Part shown: positions 15,849 to 24,917 of the stretch, one piece after another
How the letters are laid out: each line of letters begins with the position of its first letter
Numbering within the stretch: the first letter of the stretch is position 1
Assembly (NCBI RefSeq): GCF_008923205.2
Contig: NZ_WBMS02000040.1
Span: 1 to 64,000 of the forward strand
DNA: 64,000 bases
Source of the DNA: Actinomadura physcomitrii
Lineage (GTDB): Bacteria; Actinomycetota; Actinomycetes; Streptosporangiales; Streptosporangiaceae
Reading direction: 5' to 3'
The notes under the pieces: generated by a model
Seen by the model: only the letters and a program-made list of their open reading frames with translations
Told to the model about the DNA's origin: nothing
The model's database searches: none
Position numbers and translations under genes: made by a program

Positions 15849-17480
15849 ATGGCTGATATCACCGAGTCGCCCGAGTGGACGGCGCTGGCCGAGCACCAGG
15901 CGGTGCTGGCGGGCCGGAACCTGCGCGAGCTGTTCGCCGAGGACCCGGGGCGCGTCGAGCGCATGACCGTGACCGCCGGGGACCTCTGCCTGGACTACTC
16001 CAAGCACCGGGCGACCGGCGAGACGCTGCGGCTGCTGGTGGCGCTGGCGGAGCGGGCGGGGCTGCGCGAGCGGATCGCGGCGATGTTCTCCGGGGAGCAC
16101 ATCAACGTCAGCGAGGACCGCGCCGTCCTGCACACCGCGCTGCGGCTGCCGCCGGGGGAGGCGCTGACGGTGGACGGCCAGGACGTCGCCGCCGACGTGC
16201 ACGCCGTCCTGGACAAGATGTCGCGGTTCGCCGAGCGCGTCCGCTCGGGAGAGTGGACGGGGTTCACCGGTAAGCGGATCACCACCGTCGTCAACATCGG
16301 CATCGGCGGGTCCGACCTCGGCCCCGCGATGGCCTACGAGGCGCTGCACGACTACGTGGACGCCGGGATCTCCTGCCGGTTCGTCTCCAACATCGACCCG
16401 GCCGACATCGCCAGCAAGCTCGCCGGGCTCGACCCCGAGCAGACGCTGTTCGTCATCAGCTCCAAGACGTTCGGCACCCTGGAGACCCTCACCAACGCCA
16501 AGGTCGCGCGGCAGTGGCTGGTCGAGGGCCTCGGTGACGACAAAGCCGTGTCGCGGCACTTCGTCGCGGTGTCGACCAACGCCGGGCGCGTCGCGGACTT
16601 CGGCATCGACACCGACAACATGTTCGGGTTCTGGGACTGGGTCGGCGGCCGGTACTCCTTCGACGGCGCGATCGGCCTGTCGCTGATGATCGCGATCGGC
16701 GGCGAGGCGTTCCGCGAGATGCTGGCCGGCTTCCGGGAGATCGACGAGCACCTGCGCACCGCCCCGTTCGAGGCGAACATGCCGGTGCTGATGGGCCTGC
16801 TCGGCGTCTGGTACACCGACTTCTTCGGCGCGCAGACCCGCGCGGTGCTGCCCTACAGCCAGCGGCTGTCGCGCTTCCCCGCCTATCTACAGCAGCTGAC
16901 GATGGAGTCCAACGGCAAGTCGGTGCGGGCCGACGGCGCCCCGGTCGTCGCGCAGACCGGCGAGATCTTCTGGGGCGAGCCCGGCACCAACGGCCAGCAC
17001 GCCTTCTACCAGCTGCTGCACCAGGGCACCCGGCTCGTCCCGGCCGACTTCATCGGGTTCGCCGAGCCGTTCGAGGACCGGGCCGGCATGCACGACCTGC
17101 TCACCGCGAACCTGCTCGCGCAGACGTCCGCGCTGGCGTTCGGCAAGACCGCCGACGAGATCGCCGCCGAGGGGACGCCCGCCGCGGTCGTGCCGCACAA
17201 GGTGATGCCGGGCAACCGGCCGACCAGCACGATCCTGGTCCCGAAGCTGACCCCGAAGACGCTCGGCGAGCTGGTCGCCCTCTACGAGCACATCGTGTTC
17301 GTCGAGGGGACGATCTGGGGCATCGACTCCTTCGACCAGTGGGGCGTGGAGCTCGGCAAGGTGATGGCGCAGGACCTCGCGCCCGCGCTCACCTCCGAGG
17401 AGCCGCCGTCGGACGCGCCGGACGCGTCCACGGCCGCGCTCGTCCGCAGGTACCGCGAGCTGCGCGGCCGCCGGGTCTGA
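15849..17480 (+). CDS. pgi: Glucose-6-phosphate isomerase
   Basis: 543 residues, the normal length for the long bacterial Pgi. Family signatures are complete: NIGIGGSDLGPAMAYEAL, SSKTFGTLETLTNAKVAR, WDWVGGRYSFDGAIGLS and the C-terminal GIDSFDQWGVELGK containing catalytic residues. It interconverts glucose-6-phosphate and fructose-6-phosphate. The start at 15849 is supported by GAGGAGATGAGAGAGG. It stands alone and ends at a long palindromic terminator shared with the EF-hand gene. Confidence 0.97.
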   Translation: MADITESPEWTALAEHQAVLAGRNLRELFAEDPGRVERMTVTAGDLCLDYSKHRATGETLRLLVALAERAGLRERIAAMFSGEHINVSEDRAVLHTALRLPPGEALTVDGQDVAADVHAVLDKMSRFAERVRSGEWTGFTGKRITTVVNIGIGGSDLGPAMAYEALHDYVDAGISCRFVSNIDPADIASKLAGLDPEQTLFVISSKTFGTLETLTNAKVARQWLVEGLGDDKAVSRHFVAVSTNAGRVADFGIDTDNMFGFWDWVGGRYSFDGAIGLSLMIAIGGEAFREMLAGFREIDEHLRTAPFEANMPVLMGLLGVWYTDFFGAQTRAVLPYSQRLSRFPAYLQQLTMESNGKSVRADGAPVVAQTGEIFWGEPGTNGQHAFYQLLHQGTRLVPADFIGFAEPFEDRAGMHDLLTANLLAQTSALAFGKTADEIAAEGTPAAVVPHKVMPGNRPTSTILVPKLTPKTLGELVALYEHIVFVEGTIWGIDSFDQWGVELGKVMAQDLAPALTSEEPPSDAPDASTAALVRRYRELRGRRV

Positions 17481-17491
17481 CCGGCGCGGAA

Positions 17492-17519
17492 CGCAGCGCG
17501 GCGGGCCCGCCGCGCTGCG
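17492..17519. terminator. Bidirectional terminator between pgi and the EF-hand gene
   Basis: A perfect 28-bp GC palindrome (14-bp arms, left arm CGCAGCGCGGCGGG) fills the gap between two convergent genes, ending 9 bp from the EF-hand stop. Such palindromes act as terminators in both directions in actinomycetes. Confidence 0.7.
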
Positions 17520-17528
17520 CGTCCGGGG

Positions 17529-17759
17529 TCAGGCCCAGCCCTGCTCCTCCAAGATCGCCCGGTACTCGGCGTAGGAGATGAACCCGTCGAGGTTGGCGTC
17601 GGCCTTCTCGAACCGGTCCTGCGTCTCCGCGCGCGTCCACGACAGCCCGAGGTGCTCCAGGACGAGCGTGAACTCCATCAGGTCGAGCCGCTCGTCCTTC
17701 CCGAGGTCCGCCTTCGTGAACACGGAGAGAAGATCGTCCTCGGTCGGCCTGGTGGTCAT
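17529..17759 (-). CDS. Small EF-hand calcium-binding protein
   Basis: 76 residues from the ATG preceded by AGAGGAG. The second EF-hand loop is canonical: DANLDGFISYAE, with ligands at Asp54, Asn56, Asp58, Ser62 and Glu65. The first (residues 18-29, DLGKDERLDLME) is less regular but keeps acidic positions. It resembles small calmodulin-like proteins of streptomycetes that buffer or sense Ca2+. The target is unknown. An upstream in-frame ATG would give 99 residues without ribosome binding site support. Confidence 0.85.
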   Translation of the reverse strand: MTTRPTEDDLLSVFTKADLGKDERLDLMEFTLVLEHLGLSWTRAETQDRFEKADANLDGFISYAEYRAILEEQGWA

Positions 17760-17839
17760 CGTGCTCCTCTGATCCCCGGCGGAGTCGGGCCGGGGGTGTA
17801 ATGAACTGGTCCGATACGCCCGCATCATAGACTCCGGGC

Positions 17840-18376
17840 ATGCGCCGATCGAGCAGCACCGTGGTCGTCGTGGCGGGGGAGCGGGCCGGGGACGTGGTCG
17901 CCGGGCTGGACGGGCTGCACAACGTCCGCGCCCTCGTCCGCGGCGACGCCCCGCACGCCGAGTTCGCCGCGCTGGTGGGCCGCGCCGCCGGCACCTACGT
18001 GGTGCACGACGACGACCCGCTCGCCGCCGTCCGCGACGCCTGGACCGCGTTCTTCGACGGCGCGTCGGCGCCCGGCCCGCTGGAGGTCGCCGTCGAGGAG
18101 GCCCTCGCCGCGCTGCGGACGGACCGCGTCCAGCTCCCCGACTACTACGTCGTCCTCGACCCCGAGGAGCTGCCCGAGACCGTGCGGCACTGGTGGCTCG
18201 GCGTGCTGGCCGGCGCCGCGCCCGCCCGCGTCGTCCCGGCGCCGTCCTCGCCGTCGCGGGTCGCCGCGGAGCTCGGCCGGCTGTCGCCCGGCCGCTGGTG
18301 GCCGGACGACCTGGCGTCCTGGCTGCGGGAGCTGCCCCGCACCGTCCCGGACCGCGCCGGCCTCCCCGCCGGCTAG
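17840..18376 (+). CDS. Hypothetical protein
   Basis: 178 residues beginning MRRSSSTVVVVAGERAGDVV. It is soluble, with mixed alpha/beta character, Trp-rich near the C-terminus (RHWWLGVLAG, GRWWPDDLASWLREL). Third positions are overwhelmingly G/C, supporting coding. I do not recognise the family. It is divergent from the EF-hand gene and convergent with the SIS gene of the PTS operon, so neighbours do not suggest a role. Confidence 0.65.
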   Translation: MRRSSSTVVVVAGERAGDVVAGLDGLHNVRALVRGDAPHAEFAALVGRAAGTYVVHDDDPLAAVRDAWTAFFDGASAPGPLEVAVEEALAALRTDRVQLPDYYVVLDPEELPETVRHWWLGVLAGAAPARVVPAPSSPSRVAAELGRLSPGRWWPDDLASWLRELPRTVPDRAGLPAG

Positions 18377-18413
18377 CGCCGTGCCGGCCCGCGGTCCTGG
18401 CGCGCGGGACCGG

Positions 18414-19157
18414 TCACTCGCCGCCGGTCAGCTCGGGGACGCGGTGCCGGTAGCGCTCGATGAGCGCGGTGTTGCGCTCGTCGCCGCCCGGCACGTTCGC
18501 GCTCGTCCACCGGGGCGGCTCCACGCCGCGCGCGGCGGCGAGGTCGTCCAGGTCGGCGAGGATTCGCGACCAGGCGTAGGCCGCGAGGATCGTGGAGACC
18601 GCGGCGGTCCGCGGCGCGTCCGGCGGATGCAGGACGTCACCGGGCGGCACCCGGGTGTCCACCACGGTCGCGGCGTGGTCGGCGAGCGCCGTCGCGGCCC
18701 GGGCGGCGGCGCCGCTCGCGGCGCGGGCCGAGGTCACCGCGACCACCGGGACGCCCCGGGCCGCACACTCCGCGGCGATCTCCACCGGGTACGGGTTGCG
18801 GCCGCTGGTGGAGAACACCACCGCGACGTCCGGCGGGGCGGGCGCGGCCTCCTTGACCACGGCGCGCCCCACGCCGGTGCGGCGCTCGGCGCGGGTGCTG
18901 CGGACGGCGTCGTCCAGCGGGAGCACGTCCGGCGCCCAGATCGGCCGGACCGCGGCGAGCCCGCCGGCCCGGTAGAACGTCTCGCACACCATGATCAGCG
19001 AATGCCCCGCCCCGGCGACGTGCACGATCCCGCCCGCCTGGACCGCGTCGAGCAGCAGCGCCGCCGCCGCGCCGATCGCCTCGCCGGACGCGGCGTCGAG
19101 ATCGTCCAGCAGGGCCCGGACCCGGCCGGGGAGCCGCTGCCCTGCGGCGTCACGCAT
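18414..19157 (-). CDS. SIS-domain phosphosugar-binding protein
   Basis: 247 residues. The sugar isomerase (SIS) fold is recognisable from IVHVAGAGHSLIMVCETFYR and DVAVVFSTSGRNPYPVEIAA, and SANVPGGDERN near the C-terminus is characteristic of the SIS subfamily annotated as phosphosugar-binding. It is the last gene of the PTS operon and overlaps the EIIA gene by 8 bp, so it probably handles the phosphosugar that the PTS delivers. SIS proteins next to PTS genes often act on amino sugars. Whether it is an isomerase, a lyase or a sensor is open. Confidence 0.85.
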   Translation of the reverse strand: MRDAAGQRLPGRVRALLDDLDAASGEAIGAAAALLLDAVQAGGIVHVAGAGHSLIMVCETFYRAGGLAAVRPIWAPDVLPLDDAVRSTRAERRTGVGRAVVKEAAPAPPDVAVVFSTSGRNPYPVEIAAECAARGVPVVAVTSARAASGAAARAATALADHAATVVDTRVPPGDVLHPPDAPRTAAVSTILAAYAWSRILADLDDLAAARGVEPPRWTSANVPGGDERNTALIERYRHRVPELTGGE

Positions 19158-19587
19158 CGGGCACGGCCTCCTTGAGGGCGCCGGCGAGCTCCTCGCGGCC
19201 GGGCGCGCCGCGCAGCCGGTCGGCGAGCCCGCCCGACAGCGACCGGGCCAGCGCGGCGAGCGTCCCGACGTGCGCGTCCGGGTCGGGCGTGCAGAACGCC
19301 AGCAGCAGGTCGACCGGGTCGTTGTCGGGATGCCCGAACTCCACCGGCGCGGCGAGCCGGGTCACACCGACGCCGACGGCGAGCCCGCCGTCCTCGGGAC
19401 GGGCGTGGACGAGCGCGAGGCCCTTCGTCAGCACGATGTACGGGCCGTTCTCCTCCACCACCCGCTCGCACGCGTCCGGGTAGCCCTCGCCCGCGGCGCC
19501 CGCGCCGACCAGCGCGGACGCGGCCGCCCGGACGGCCTCCCGCCAGTCCCGCGCCGCGACGCCGTCGTCGGCGGCGATGACGGTCAC
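19150..19587 (-). CDS. PTS EIIA component, mannitol/ascorbate type
   Basis: 145 residues from the GTG overlapping the EIIB stop (GTGA). The PTS_EIIA type-2 active-site histidine is in LTKGLALVHARPEDG (near residue 62). This domain takes phosphate from HPr and passes it to the EIIB cysteine. The fit with the UlaA-like EIIC encoded upstream marks it as the ascorbate-family (SgaA/UlaC) type. Confidence 0.9.
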   Translation of the reverse strand: MTVIAADDGVAARDWREAVRAAASALVGAGAAGEGYPDACERVVEENGPYIVLTKGLALVHARPEDGGLAVGVGVTRLAAPVEFGHPDNDPVDLLLAFCTPDPDAHVGTLAALARSLSGGLADRLRGAPGREELAGALKEAVPDA

Positions 19588-19886
19588 GGCAGCCACCCCT
19601 GCTCGGTCAGCCGCTCCCTCAGCTGCGCGGCGAGGCCGTCCTTGTCGAGGAAGTCGCTGATCGTGATGACCACGGGCGCGAGGTCGGCGATCTCGCCGGT
19701 GTGCATGCCCTGCCCGATCACCACGTCCGGGGACATGCCCCGCGCGGACGACACGTCGGTGTTCTCCACCCGGGCGTCCACGCCGAGCGCGCCCAGCGCG
19801 TCCTCGGCGGTCATCTTCAGCATCAGGCTGGAGCCCATCCCGACCCCGCACACCGCGAGGACCTCCAGCCGCCTGTCCAGTGCCAT
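19584..19886 (-). CDS. PTS EIIB component, ascorbate type
   Basis: 100 residues from the ATG preceded by GGGAGGA; a second ATG 15 bp upstream is less well placed. The phosphorylated cysteine is Cys13 in VLAVCGVGMGSS, the P-loop of SgaB/UlaB-type EIIB. It transfers phosphate to the incoming sugar bound by EIIC. It lies between EIIC (25-bp gap) and EIIA (4-bp overlap). Confidence 0.92.
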   Translation of the reverse strand: MALDRRLEVLAVCGVGMGSSLMLKMTAEDALGALGVDARVENTDVSSARGMSPDVVIGQGMHTGEIADLAPVVITISDFLDKDGLAAQLRERLTEQGWLP

Positions 19887-19911
19887 CCCGATTCCTCCCA
19901 TCGTGAGTCGT

Positions 19912-21345
19912 TCACGCCTTGGCGGCGGCCGTGCCGGCGGCCTCGGGCTCGCCCTCGGCGACGGCCCGGCGCCTGTCGGCTCGGCCGAGCAGGACCAGGG
20001 TCGCCACGGTCGCGGCGAGCGCGATGACCGGCACCAGCCAGACCGTCCCCTTGCCGACGGCCGGGTCCGCGGCCTTCAGCAGCCAGCCGATCGCGTACCA
20101 GTCGGGGTCGGCGAGCGTGGACAGCTCCGGCGCCGTCCGCTCGTAGAGCCCCCAGGTGAAGCCCTGGCCGACCGCCAGGATCAGGCCGGACACCACGCCG
20201 CCGAGGACGGCGCCGCGCCAGCCCGCCACCACGTTGCCGAACAGCCCGGCCGCGCCGCCGACGAAGAACAGCATGATCATGGGCGGGGCGAGGGTGAACC
20301 AGCCGGCCGCCGCGGAGACCGCGAGGCAGGCCAGGAACACCACCGTGGACGTCACGAACCCGAGCATGACCGCGGTCGGCGCGACGGGGAAGACGGTCGG
20401 CGCGTCCAGCGCGGGCCGGGTGCCGGGGATGACCCGGTCGCTGAACCCCTTGAACGCCGGGACGATCTCGCCGAGGAACATCCGGACCCCGTACAGCAGG
20501 ATCGCGATGCCACCCGCGAACCGCAGCCCCACCAGCAGCCCCCACACCCACGGGGACAGCTTGTCGTCCATCTCGGCGGCGGCCTTGGCCACCACGCCGT
20601 GGTCGGCGAACGCGACCCCGAGCAGCATGATCACCGAGATGATCAGCGCGGTGCTGATGTTGACGTCCTTGAAGAACGACAGCTGCCGCGGCAGCGTCAG
20701 CTTCTCGGTGTCGTGCTTCTCGCGGCTGCCGAGCGGCCGGGCCGCGTAGCCGGTGATGAGGCAGGCCAACGAGCTGGTGTGCGCGTACCCGAACCGGTCG
20801 TCCGGCATGACGCGGCGCATCAGCGGCCGTATCCACAGCGGCTGCAGCGTCCAGTACGCGGCGACGAAGCCGGCCCCGCACAGCACCAGCGTGAGCTGGT
20901 TCGCGCTGGGCGCGATCGTCACCAGCGACGCGACGGTGACCGTGCTGATCCAGAACATCAGGTGGCCCGTCAGGTACAGGTACCGCGCGGCGGGGAACAC
21001 CCGCACGAGCAGCACGTGCACGAGGAACGCCACCGTGATCACCAGCGCGATCGTGCCGCCCTGCTCCGACAGGAAGCCGGTGAGCGAATGGTCGGCCTTC
21101 GGCGGCGTCGTGCCCATCGCGCTCGCCAGCACCGTCTGGAAGCTGGCGAGCCCGCCGGTGAACACGTCGACGCCGATGAACAGGATCACCACGCCGATCG
21201 TGGCGCGCAGCGCGCCCGCGACGACGTCCTCCGCCCGCTTGCGCTGCAGGATCAGCCCGGCGAGCGTGATGAGCCCGATCAGGATCGGCACCTGGCCGAA
21301 CACGTTGTTCGCCAGGAACGTGAGGATGTCCTTGATGACGCCCAT
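19912..21345 (-). CDS. PTS EIIC permease, ascorbate (UlaA/SgaT) family
   Basis: 477 residues, about eleven hydrophobic segments, starting MGVIKDILTFLANNVFGQVP. The GTPPKADHSLTG-like and VRMFLGEIVPAFKGFSDRVI-type segments are characteristic of UlaA/SgaT permeases. It imports and, with EIIA and EIIB, phosphorylates a sugar. Members of this family in actinomycetes are often tied to amino sugar or polyol use, and the SIS partner and DasR-like operator hint at an amino sugar rather than ascorbate. The substrate is inference. Confidence 0.9.
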   Translation of the reverse strand: MGVIKDILTFLANNVFGQVPILIGLITLAGLILQRKRAEDVVAGALRATIGVVILFIGVDVFTGGLASFQTVLASAMGTTPPKADHSLTGFLSEQGGTIALVITVAFLVHVLLVRVFPAARYLYLTGHLMFWISTVTVASLVTIAPSANQLTLVLCGAGFVAAYWTLQPLWIRPLMRRVMPDDRFGYAHTSSLACLITGYAARPLGSREKHDTEKLTLPRQLSFFKDVNISTALIISVIMLLGVAFADHGVVAKAAAEMDDKLSPWVWGLLVGLRFAGGIAILLYGVRMFLGEIVPAFKGFSDRVIPGTRPALDAPTVFPVAPTAVMLGFVTSTVVFLACLAVSAAAGWFTLAPPMIMLFFVGGAAGLFGNVVAGWRGAVLGGVVSGLILAVGQGFTWGLYERTAPELSTLADPDWYAIGWLLKAADPAVGKGTVWLVPVIALAATVATLVLLGRADRRRAVAEGEPEAAGTAAAKA

Positions 21346-21451
21346 GGTGAAGTCGCCTCACTTCTCAGGGTGGAACGTGCGCCGCGGCCCCCGGCCGGCG
21401 CCGAACGGACGGTCGTGCCCCGGACGCGCCGGACGCGGGCCGGGGGAGCGG

Positions 21452-22183
21452 TCAGTGGGACGGGGGGCGCAGGTCGAGCTCGAGGCGGTACCGGTCGCCC
21501 CGGTAGAGGGACCGGACGTACTCCAGCGGCCGGCCGTCCTCGTCCCGCGTCACCCGCTCGAACAGGAACGCCGGCGTGTGCACCGGGACGCCCAGCTCGG
21601 CGGCCTCCCCGGGGGTGACGACGGTCGGCTCGATCGTCTCGGTGCCCGAGGCGATCACGATGCCGGCGCCGCGCAGCAGGTCGTAGAACGACCGGCCCTC
21701 GAGGACGTCCCGGCGCAGCCCGGGCATGAGCGCCCGGGGCAGGAAGAGCGTCTCGATCGCCATCGTGGCGCCGTCCGCCAGCCGGAGCCGCCGAATGGTA
21801 AAGACCTCTTCGGCCGGTGGCAGGGCCAGCCGTCTGCCGATCCGCGCCCCCGCGGCCTCCGTGCGGAACGACAGCACGCGGCCGCCCGGCTTCATCCCCC
21901 GGCGGATCATGTCCTCGGTGAACGAGGTCATGGTGAGCGGCACCGCGATCCGCGGTTCGGCCACGTAGGTACCGCTTCCGTGCCGCCGTTCGAGCAGCCC
22001 CTCGGCGACGAGGCCGTCCACGGCCTGCCGTAACGTGGGCCGGGAGACGCGGAGGTCCGCGACCAGGCGGCGTTCGGACGGCAGCGCGTCACCGGGCTCC
22101 AGGCCGTCGAGCATGGCGAGCAGCTCGCGGCGGACCGCCTGCCGCTTCGTGTTCCCGTTCCGGCCCTCACCGCCAGCCCGCAC
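21452..22183 (-). CDS. GntR-family regulator with UTRA domain
   Basis: 243 residues. The winged helix is at the N-terminus (GDALPSERRLVADLRVSRPT, LVAEGLLERRHGSGTYV). The C-terminal UTRA ligand domain ends with SLYRGDRYRLELDLRP. It belongs to the HutC/DasR branch. It heads the PTS operon on the same strand (106 bp before EIIC), and its own upstream region carries a 16-bp site close to the DasR consensus. It is probably an autoregulated repressor released by a phosphosugar. Confidence 0.92.
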   Translation of the reverse strand: MRAGGEGRNGNTKRQAVRRELLAMLDGLEPGDALPSERRLVADLRVSRPTLRQAVDGLVAEGLLERRHGSGTYVAEPRIAVPLTMTSFTEDMIRRGMKPGGRVLSFRTEAAGARIGRRLALPPAEEVFTIRRLRLADGATMAIETLFLPRALMPGLRRDVLEGRSFYDLLRGAGIVIASGTETIEPTVVTPGEAAELGVPVHTPAFLFERVTRDEDGRPLEYVRSLYRGDRYRLELDLRPPSH

Positions 22184-22242
22184 GTCTTCACCCTTCCATG
22201 GAGCCGATCCCGTCGTCGCACACGCTACGTGCCATCATGGCA

Positions 22243-22258
22243 ACTGGTCAATACCACT
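22243..22258. promoter_or_regulatory. DasR-like (dre) operator upstream of the GntR/PTS operon
   Basis: ACTGGTCAATACCACT matches the DasR-type operator pattern ACTGGTCTAGACCAGT at 12 of 16 positions and keeps the TGGT/ACCA half-sites. It lies 60 bp upstream of the GntR start, a promoter-proximal position. It could be bound by the local GntR protein, by a genomic DasR, or by both. Confidence 0.6.
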
Positions 22259-22370
22259 TTTGTCGATGTTCGCCATGGCGGCGGGCGCGCCACCGGCCTA
22301 CCGTCACCGAAGATCGTCCTGACACCGGCCGAGCGCCGCGCCCGGGCGGCGCGGCGGGAGAGGCGGCGAT

Positions 22371-23747
22371 GTGAAGCGGCGCGTTCGCGCGGGCCTGGCG
22401 CTCGCGGTCCCGCTCGTCCTGACCGTTCCGATGGGCGCCGCGGGCGCTGCGGCGGCCGGGGAGGGCACCGGCCCGCCGGGCGGCCGGCCCGGGTGGCGGC
22501 TCGTCGCCGCGGAGACCTTCGACCGGCGGCTGGACGACGCGCGGGTGCCGTGGAGGCCCGACGACGACGGACCCGGCAGCCCGTACGACGTCGACATGTA
22601 CGACAACGACGGCGCGTACTTCGCCACGGTCGGCGGCCCGGCGTTCCGGACACAGCTCGCCAAGGTCCGCACGTACCGCAAGGCGTTCTCCTTCGGCGAG
22701 CGCGGCTGGCTCACCGCCGAGTTGGCCGCCCGCGACCGCGACGGCGACGGCCGCCCCGACCGGCCGCCGACCCTCACGTCGAAGCAGGGCGCCGCGGACA
22801 TCGACGAGCCCGACCACCGCGGCGGCGTCGTCATCCGCTCGACGCGGGACCTGCCCTCCGAGTACCGCGTCGAGATGACGCTGCGCGGCCTGGACTTCGG
22901 CGGCGAGCGGAACGGCTCCTGGGACTACCCCGACGGCCGGATCAACGGCTACGCACCGGGCGGCTGCAAGACCGTCTTCCCGTGGGCGTCGGGCGGCGAC
23001 TTCTCCAGGCCCGAATGCGAATGGGCCGACGCGCGCACCGACTCCAACGGCTTCTACTACATGTCGATCATGGATTACCGGCGGGTGGCGCCGCACGACA
23101 ACATCTTCGTCCACAGCCACCGGAAGGTGGCCATGGACGGCTACAACAGGTACAAGTACACGGGATCGGGACTGAAGTACTGCGACCCGGCGACCGGGCG
23201 GTACGAGCCCTACTCCGCCGGTACGGGAAACGGCGTCAACGCCATTTTCATGACCGACGACCGCAGGTATCCGGCGATGCCCGGCACCGAGTACCTGATG
23301 CAGAGCGAATGCGGCCTCGCCAAGGGCGGCGCGATCGTCTCGACGGTCGACCTGCGGCCGGAACTGCTGCCGCAGAACCCCTACACCTTCGCCATCGAGC
23401 GGCGGAACGGCGCCTACACGATGGAGATGTCGGGCGTCTTCGCGCACGTGGGCCGGGCGACGTTCCGGTACACCCGTAAGTTCGTCCGGGACGGCGAGCC
23501 CATCTGGCACTACAACCGGGAACCCGGGGAGTACGACGGCCGCTACAACGCCGACTGGACCTGGACAGGGCCCGGCGGCACGCTGGTCGACCGCGACACC
23601 TGGCCCGCCGGCTCCGCCTACCCCGACCGGTTCATGATCGGTGACCCGCACATGAACTTCTACGAGGGCACGGCGCGGGTCGACGACATCCGCCTCTACA
23701 CACCGGAGGAGCACGCGACCGCTCCGGGCGCGACCGGCGTCCGGTGA
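22371..23747 (+). CDS. Secreted protein of unknown function
   Basis: 458 residues from a GTG. A Sec signal peptide is clear (KRRVRAGLALAVPLVLTVPM, then small residues AAGAAAAG). The mature part is rich in Trp, Tyr and Asp, has four cysteines likely to form two disulfides (GGCKTVF, RPECEWAD, KYCDPATG, SECGLAKG), and includes an EF-like DRDGDGRPDRPP stretch. The SYDVDMYDND- and DLRPELLPQNPYTFAIE-like segments suggest a jelly-roll/concanavalin fold as in glycan-active enzymes, but catalytic residues could not be identified. Divergent from the GntR/PTS operon. Confidence 0.75.
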   Translation: MKRRVRAGLALAVPLVLTVPMGAAGAAAAGEGTGPPGGRPGWRLVAAETFDRRLDDARVPWRPDDDGPGSPYDVDMYDNDGAYFATVGGPAFRTQLAKVRTYRKAFSFGERGWLTAELAARDRDGDGRPDRPPTLTSKQGAADIDEPDHRGGVVIRSTRDLPSEYRVEMTLRGLDFGGERNGSWDYPDGRINGYAPGGCKTVFPWASGGDFSRPECEWADARTDSNGFYYMSIMDYRRVAPHDNIFVHSHRKVAMDGYNRYKYTGSGLKYCDPATGRYEPYSAGTGNGVNAIFMTDDRRYPAMPGTEYLMQSECGLAKGGAIVSTVDLRPELLPQNPYTFAIERRNGAYTMEMSGVFAHVGRATFRYTRKFVRDGEPIWHYNREPGEYDGRYNADWTWTGPGGTLVDRDTWPAGSAYPDRFMIGDPHMNFYEGTARVDDIRLYTPEEHATAPGATGVR

Positions 23748-23942
23748 ACCCCGCCCCCGTCCCCGTCCCCGCCGGGCGGCGCGCCCGCGAACGGCTCTCC
23801 TGACCGGCGCCCTGCGCGGTCCCTGATGCGCGGCGCGGCGCCTGGGGGTGGGCGATCATTCGCCGTCCGTTCGGCTGCGCGTCCCGTCCGCGCCACTCGC
23901 GATCTCTAAGTTCCTGCGGCGGCGTCAAAGACGGGAACCGAC

Positions 23943-24917
23943 ATGGGCAGAAGCAGGATCGTCCGCGCTCGCGGCATCACGAAGACGTTCGGCGAGGTGG
24001 TCGCGCTCGACGACGTCGATCTGGAGGTCGACGCCGGGCAGGTGCACGGCCTGGTCGGCCCGAACGGCGCGGGCAAGACGACCCTGCTCGGCCTCCTGCT
24101 CGGCCTGGCGGTCGCGGACCGCGGCCGCCTGGAGATCCTCGGGACGCCGGTCGGCCGGACGCTCGCCGTCCCCGACGGCGTCGCGGGCTTCGTCGACGGC
24201 CCCGGCCTCTACCCGTCCCTCACCGCGCGGCAGAACCTCACCGCCCTGGCGAGGCTGCGCGGGCGGCCCTCCGCCGCGGGCGTCGGCGAGGCGCTGGAGG
24301 AGGTCGGGCTCACCGACGTCGCCGACGACCGGGTCCGCGGCTTCTCGCTCGGGATGCGGCAGCGGCTCGGGCTGGCCGCCGCGCTGCTCACCCGGCCGCG
24401 GCTGCTCGTCATCGACGAGCCCGCCAACGGGCTGGACCCGGCGGGCAAGCGGCACGTCCACCGGGTCATCACCCGGCTCGCGTCGGACGGCGCCGCGGTC
24501 GTCATGTCCAGCCACCGCATGGACGACCTCGCCGCGCTGTGCCCGGAGGTCACCCTGCTGTCGACCGGGCGGGTCGTGTTCTCGGGACCGGTGGGCAAGC
24601 TCGCCGCCGAGGTCGGCGACCTCGACCACCGGCTGCTGACCGCCGACCCGCCGGCGGCCCGGCAGGTGGCGGCGGGGACGCCCGCCCTGCGGGTCGTCCG
24701 CGGCCCGGGTGAGGGCCCGGACGAGGACGTGATCGTCGTCCGCGGGCCGGTGGAGGCCCTCGACGGCCTGGTCGTGCGGCTGGTCGAGGCCGGGGTCGGG
24801 GTGCGCGGGCTGGCGCCGGTGGTCCCGCCGCTCGAGGCGGCGTTCCTGGCGCTGACCGGCACCGGGAGCGGCACCGAGTCCGGCGAGGCCGGCGAGACCG
24901 AGGAGGAGTCCCGATGA
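23943..24917 (+). CDS. ABC-2 type transporter, ATP-binding protein
   Basis: 324 residues. Walker A is GPNGAGKTT, the signature is FSLGMRQRLGLA, Walker B is LLVIDEPANGLDP and the switch histidine is in VVMSSHRMDD. A C-terminal DUF4162-like extension of about 90 residues follows, as in CcmA/NatA exporters. Its stop overlaps the permease gene (ATGA), so they form one exporter. The direction is export; the substrate is unknown. The 195-bp gap before it holds only a short leader. Confidence 0.93.
   Translation: MGRSRIVRARGITKTFGEVVALDDVDLEVDAGQVHGLVGPNGAGKTTLLGLLLGLAVADRGRLEILGTPVGRTLAVPDGVAGFVDGPGLYPSLTARQNLTALARLRGRPSAAGVGEALEEVGLTDVADDRVRGFSLGMRQRLGLAAALLTRPRLLVIDEPANGLDPAGKRHVHRVITRLASDGAAVVMSSHRMDDLAALCPEVTLLSTGRVVFSGPVGKLAAEVGDLDHRLLTADPPAARQVAAGTPALRVVRGPGEGPDEDVIVVRGPVEALDGLVVRLVEAGVGVRGLAPVVPPLEAAFLALTGTGSGTESGEAGETEEESR

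Noticed and set aside
19912..21345. A dedicated L-ascorbate utilisation operon
   Set aside because: Only the PTS part is of ascorbate type; the ula metabolic enzymes are missing and a SIS protein and DasR-like site point elsewhere.
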